Of a DNA stretch of 64,000 nucleotides, positions 62,357 through 64,000 are shown piece after piece. The first letter of the stretch is position 1, and the number at the start of each line of letters is the position of its first letter. Source of the stretch: an uncultured Bacteroidales bacterium (GTDB lineage Bacteria > Bacteroidota > Bacteroidia > Bacteroidales > UBA932); the NCBI GenBank assembly GCA_900541925.1, contig UQMB01000015.1, positions 1 to 64,000 of the forward strand, read 5' to 3'. Both the position numbers and the translations under genes were made by a program. The notes beneath the pieces were generated by a model, which was given only the letters and a program-made list of their open reading frames with translations, did no database searches and was not told where the DNA came from.

Positions 62357-62394
62357 AAGCGAGTTAGGTTATATCGCACCTGACTCGCTTTTTT
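62357..62394 (+). terminator. Terminator after the DUF2795 gene
   Basis: AAGCGAGT..AGG pairs with CCT..ACTCGCTT (62357-62368 and 62379-62390, one mismatch), followed by TTTT. Confidence 0.75.
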
Positions 62395-62434
62395 GTTGTT
62401 TCCAGGTGATGCGCGGCCAGAGCGATATTAGGAA

Positions 62435-63769
62435 GTGACAACTCGTCCGGTGGATTGGCATTTGACCGGAGAAACTGAATCCGGGCAGCGTTTCCTCCGG
62501 GGAAACGGGCTTTGGGTGGATGAAATGATAGAAAATATGATAAACAACATTCTTGTTCCTGAATATAAGGAACTTTGGCCGCTATTAGTCCATGACAGGG
62601 CACTCAATGGTAATGTCGTGGATGACGCTTCCTTGGAGGTGATGCTCCGAATCGAAAATGAGATGCGCCGGCTCAAGGTTATGGGTGACGACGAGAGGCG
62701 TTCCTTGTGGCTGGAAATACACCTGCCGGGAAGACGGTACTATTGGGGCGAGGACAAGCGAGACCGGAACGGAAATATCTGGTACTGGATATCCACCGGT
62801 AACTATCGCGGTTTCCATTATCTGCTGCTGGGCGACAATCGCCATAGGTGCATCGACCTTCGGAGCCAACCTTATGTCGGTGAAGTGCGGAATCCTGAAC
62901 ATATTTATACCGATGTCCGTGAACCGTTGCTCCGTTTGGAGGAATATGTCAAGAGAATTGTCGATGCAGTGTGCGTGGCTCCAGATAAGTACAATGAATA
63001 TATCGAAGAGAATCTTCCATATTGGAAGAGACATGGCACAATAAGGCGTTCGGCGCTGAATGGCATTTGCCCTTTGTACAGGCGGGTGGAAAATCCGGAG
63101 GCTGAGGTTGAACTCCTTGAGAATGTGCGCAAATGTCCGTTGACAGTCTTGGATGAGATGACCTTAAACACCTACATGCATTATTGGAGATTGGCATATG
63201 TCGCATACAGGACACGTGATGACATTGAACCGGATTCCATTGATGAATATGCCGATTCAGATGACCGAGAAGTTTTCCGTCGTTCCAGCAAGGGGTATAA
63301 TCTTGAAGAATACGACCTTGACTCTCAGGAGGATTTCATAAGGTGGAAAGACGGTAACTCACTGTATCATTGCCTTGATGTCGCCTACGCCCGCATCCAT
63401 TTGTGGCCGGTTCGGGAAGATGATGGCTTATGGCATTTTGAGATAAGTTACAATGTTTGTGGCTATTTCCGTGATGTCTTGAACATCGTCCGGGCTCTGT
63501 ACGAGCAGGGAATAATCATCGGGATCAACCATTGGGCGGATGACGCGCTTGCACAGCTGAGGGAAGAAGACACCGTCAGGATATCTCCTTGCCCGAACAA
63601 ATATCGGAAGGAGATCTCGTTGCCGACAGTAGGTGATGGAGTGACGAGAAGGATGGTCAATGCCATAATCCGAGAGACTGTCTGGGATAATGAAGAGCCT
63701 GTTTGGCCGGAGAAAGTTACTGAGAATGGCAACTCGTCCGGTGGATTGGCGTTTGACCGGAGAAACTGA
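62435..63769 (+). CDS. Uncharacterised 444-residue protein between 92-bp repeats
   Basis: I do not recognise this protein. It is soluble-looking, acidic and aromatic-rich, with WLEIHLPGRRYYWGEDKRD, WYWISTGNYRGFHYLLLGD, LRLEEYVKRIVDAVCVAPDKYNEYIEENLPYWKR in pieces, an Asp/Glu-rich middle (IDEYADSDDREVF) and a C-terminal helical part (YFRDVLNIVRALYEQGIIIG). The first 31 codons (GTG start) and the last 13 lie in the two copies of a 92-bp repeat, so the ends may be accidental; ATG 62525, at the end of copy 1, is a good alternative start (414 residues). GC and codon use are lower and more AT-tolerant than in the core genes, suggesting an acquired gene. Confidence 0.6.
   Translation: MTTRPVDWHLTGETESGQRFLRGNGLWVDEMIENMINNILVPEYKELWPLLVHDRALNGNVVDDASLEVMLRIENEMRRLKVMGDDERRSLWLEIHLPGRRYYWGEDKRDRNGNIWYWISTGNYRGFHYLLLGDNRHRCIDLRSQPYVGEVRNPEHIYTDVREPLLRLEEYVKRIVDAVCVAPDKYNEYIEENLPYWKRHGTIRRSALNGICPLYRRVENPEAEVELLENVRKCPLTVLDEMTLNTYMHYWRLAYVAYRTRDDIEPDSIDEYADSDDREVFRRSSKGYNLEEYDLDSQEDFIRWKDGNSLYHCLDVAYARIHLWPVREDDGLWHFEISYNVCGYFRDVLNIVRALYEQGIIIGINHWADDALAQLREEDTVRISPCPNKYRKEISLPTVGDGVTRRMVNAIIRETVWDNEEPVWPEKVTENGNSSGGLAFDRRN
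62439..62530. repeat. 92-bp direct repeat, copy 1
   Basis: Matches 63730-63821 at 90 of 92 positions (differences at offsets 21 and 82). It contains a 7-bp stem CGTTTCC/GGAAACG. It may be the end or 5' flank of a mobile gene family. Confidence 0.9.
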
Positions 63770-63821
63770 ATCCGGGCAGCGTTTCCTCCGGGGAAACGGG
63801 CTTTGGGTGGACGAAATGATA
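63730..63821. repeat. 92-bp direct repeat, copy 2
   Basis: Second copy, ending four bases before the ATG of the transposase-like gene at 63826. In this copy an ATG-led frame (63726) reads through the repeat as MATRPVDW... and stays open to the window edge. Confidence 0.9.
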
Positions 63822-63825
63822 TTCG

Positions 63826-64000
63826 ATGAAGATTATGAGCATATTCAAAGAAAGGGAGAGGTATTGCGAGACGACATTTCAGGATGGCGGACCGTATTGG
63901 CACGCATATACTTCGGGGAAGGATACGCCGTTGCTTTTTTCGCAGGAGGAGGATCTTGTGTTCGTGATGAACGTGATTGCGCAGGCTGCGGCCCTTTTTC
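63826..64000 (+). CDS. 5' part of a probable Y1/REP-associated (RAYT-like) transposase
   Basis: The frame from ATG 63826 is open to the window edge (58 codons). It includes GPYWHAYTSGKDTPLLFSQE and EDLVFVMNVIAQAAALF. This order, an aromatic-His-x-x-Thr strand followed by 'ED..F.MN..A..A..F', is what I expect just before the 'NHFH' region of Bacteroidota RAYT/Y1 transposases. The catalytic HUH and Tyr motifs lie outside the window, so the call is tentative. Another open frame from 63726 overlaps it and cannot be excluded. Confidence 0.45.
   Translation, partial: MKIMSIFKERERYCETTFQDGGPYWHAYTSGKDTPLLFSQEEDLVFVMNVIAQAAALF

Overview
The window reads as a chromosomal segment of a GC-rich member of the Bacteroidales (phylum Bacteroidota). 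The evidence is two SusC/SusD pairs, repeated promoter boxes of the phylum type (TTTG, 19-20 bases, TAnnTTTG), lipoprotein and Sec signals typical of the group, almost no Shine-Dalgarno sequences, and Bacteroidota-type S6/S18/L9, pyruvate:ferredoxin oxidoreductase and DUF2795 proteins. The gene set would suit a gut or rumen lineage living on plant cell walls; the genus cannot be set from the sequence alone.

Layout. (1) 1-57: the 3' end of an unknown gene, possibly an Rpn/PD-(D/E)XK-type nuclease, followed by a terminator. (2) 405-31417: a large pectin, mainly rhamnogalacturonan-I, utilisation locus. It holds SusC1/SusD1, a DUF6250-PL26-type exolyase, SusC2/SusD2, a GH2, a minus-strand operon of two GH28 and a PL22 oligogalacturonate lyase, then a divergent plus-strand operon of a GH2, a PL11-CE12-CE12 triple fusion and a GH106-GH105 fusion. 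Together these would cut the RG-I backbone (PL11, PL26, GH28), deacetylate it (CE12), trim side chains (GH2), and take unsaturated oligosaccharides to monosaccharides (GH105, GH106, PL22). No sensor or regulator gene lies inside it. (3) 31580-37991: PFOR and a periplasmic M16 protease. (4) 37947-40321, minus strand: an operon of a 2[4Fe-4S] ferredoxin, a secreted esterase, and a LysR-type DNA-binding domain fused to a decayed TRZ/ATZ-type amidohydrolase; this last gene is the most unusual in the window. (5) 40421-58628: housekeeping genes: DUF1573, ParE, two acyltransferases, S6-S18-L9, a POT peptide transporter, PepD, TIGR02757, a zeta-type kinase, TldD/TldE, a SlyD-like isomerase with a cysteine-rich tail, a GT2, TrkA, GrpE, DnaJ and L19. 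(6) 58659-64000: tRNA-Arg(ACG), then an accessory tail with a lower GC content: a GH28-GH43 lipoprotein fusion, a pair of direct repeats around a MITE-like element, a DUF2795 gene, an unknown 444-residue protein between two 92-bp direct repeats, and the start of a probable RAYT/Y1-type transposase.

Main points of interest: the LysR-pseudoamidohydrolase operon; three multi-enzyme fusions in one pectinolytic gene set; a 29-bp perfect hairpin after rplI; a GT2 gene with no standard start codon, directly behind and in frame with the slyD stop; two short genes whose promoter lies on the start codon; and the repeat-rich right end.
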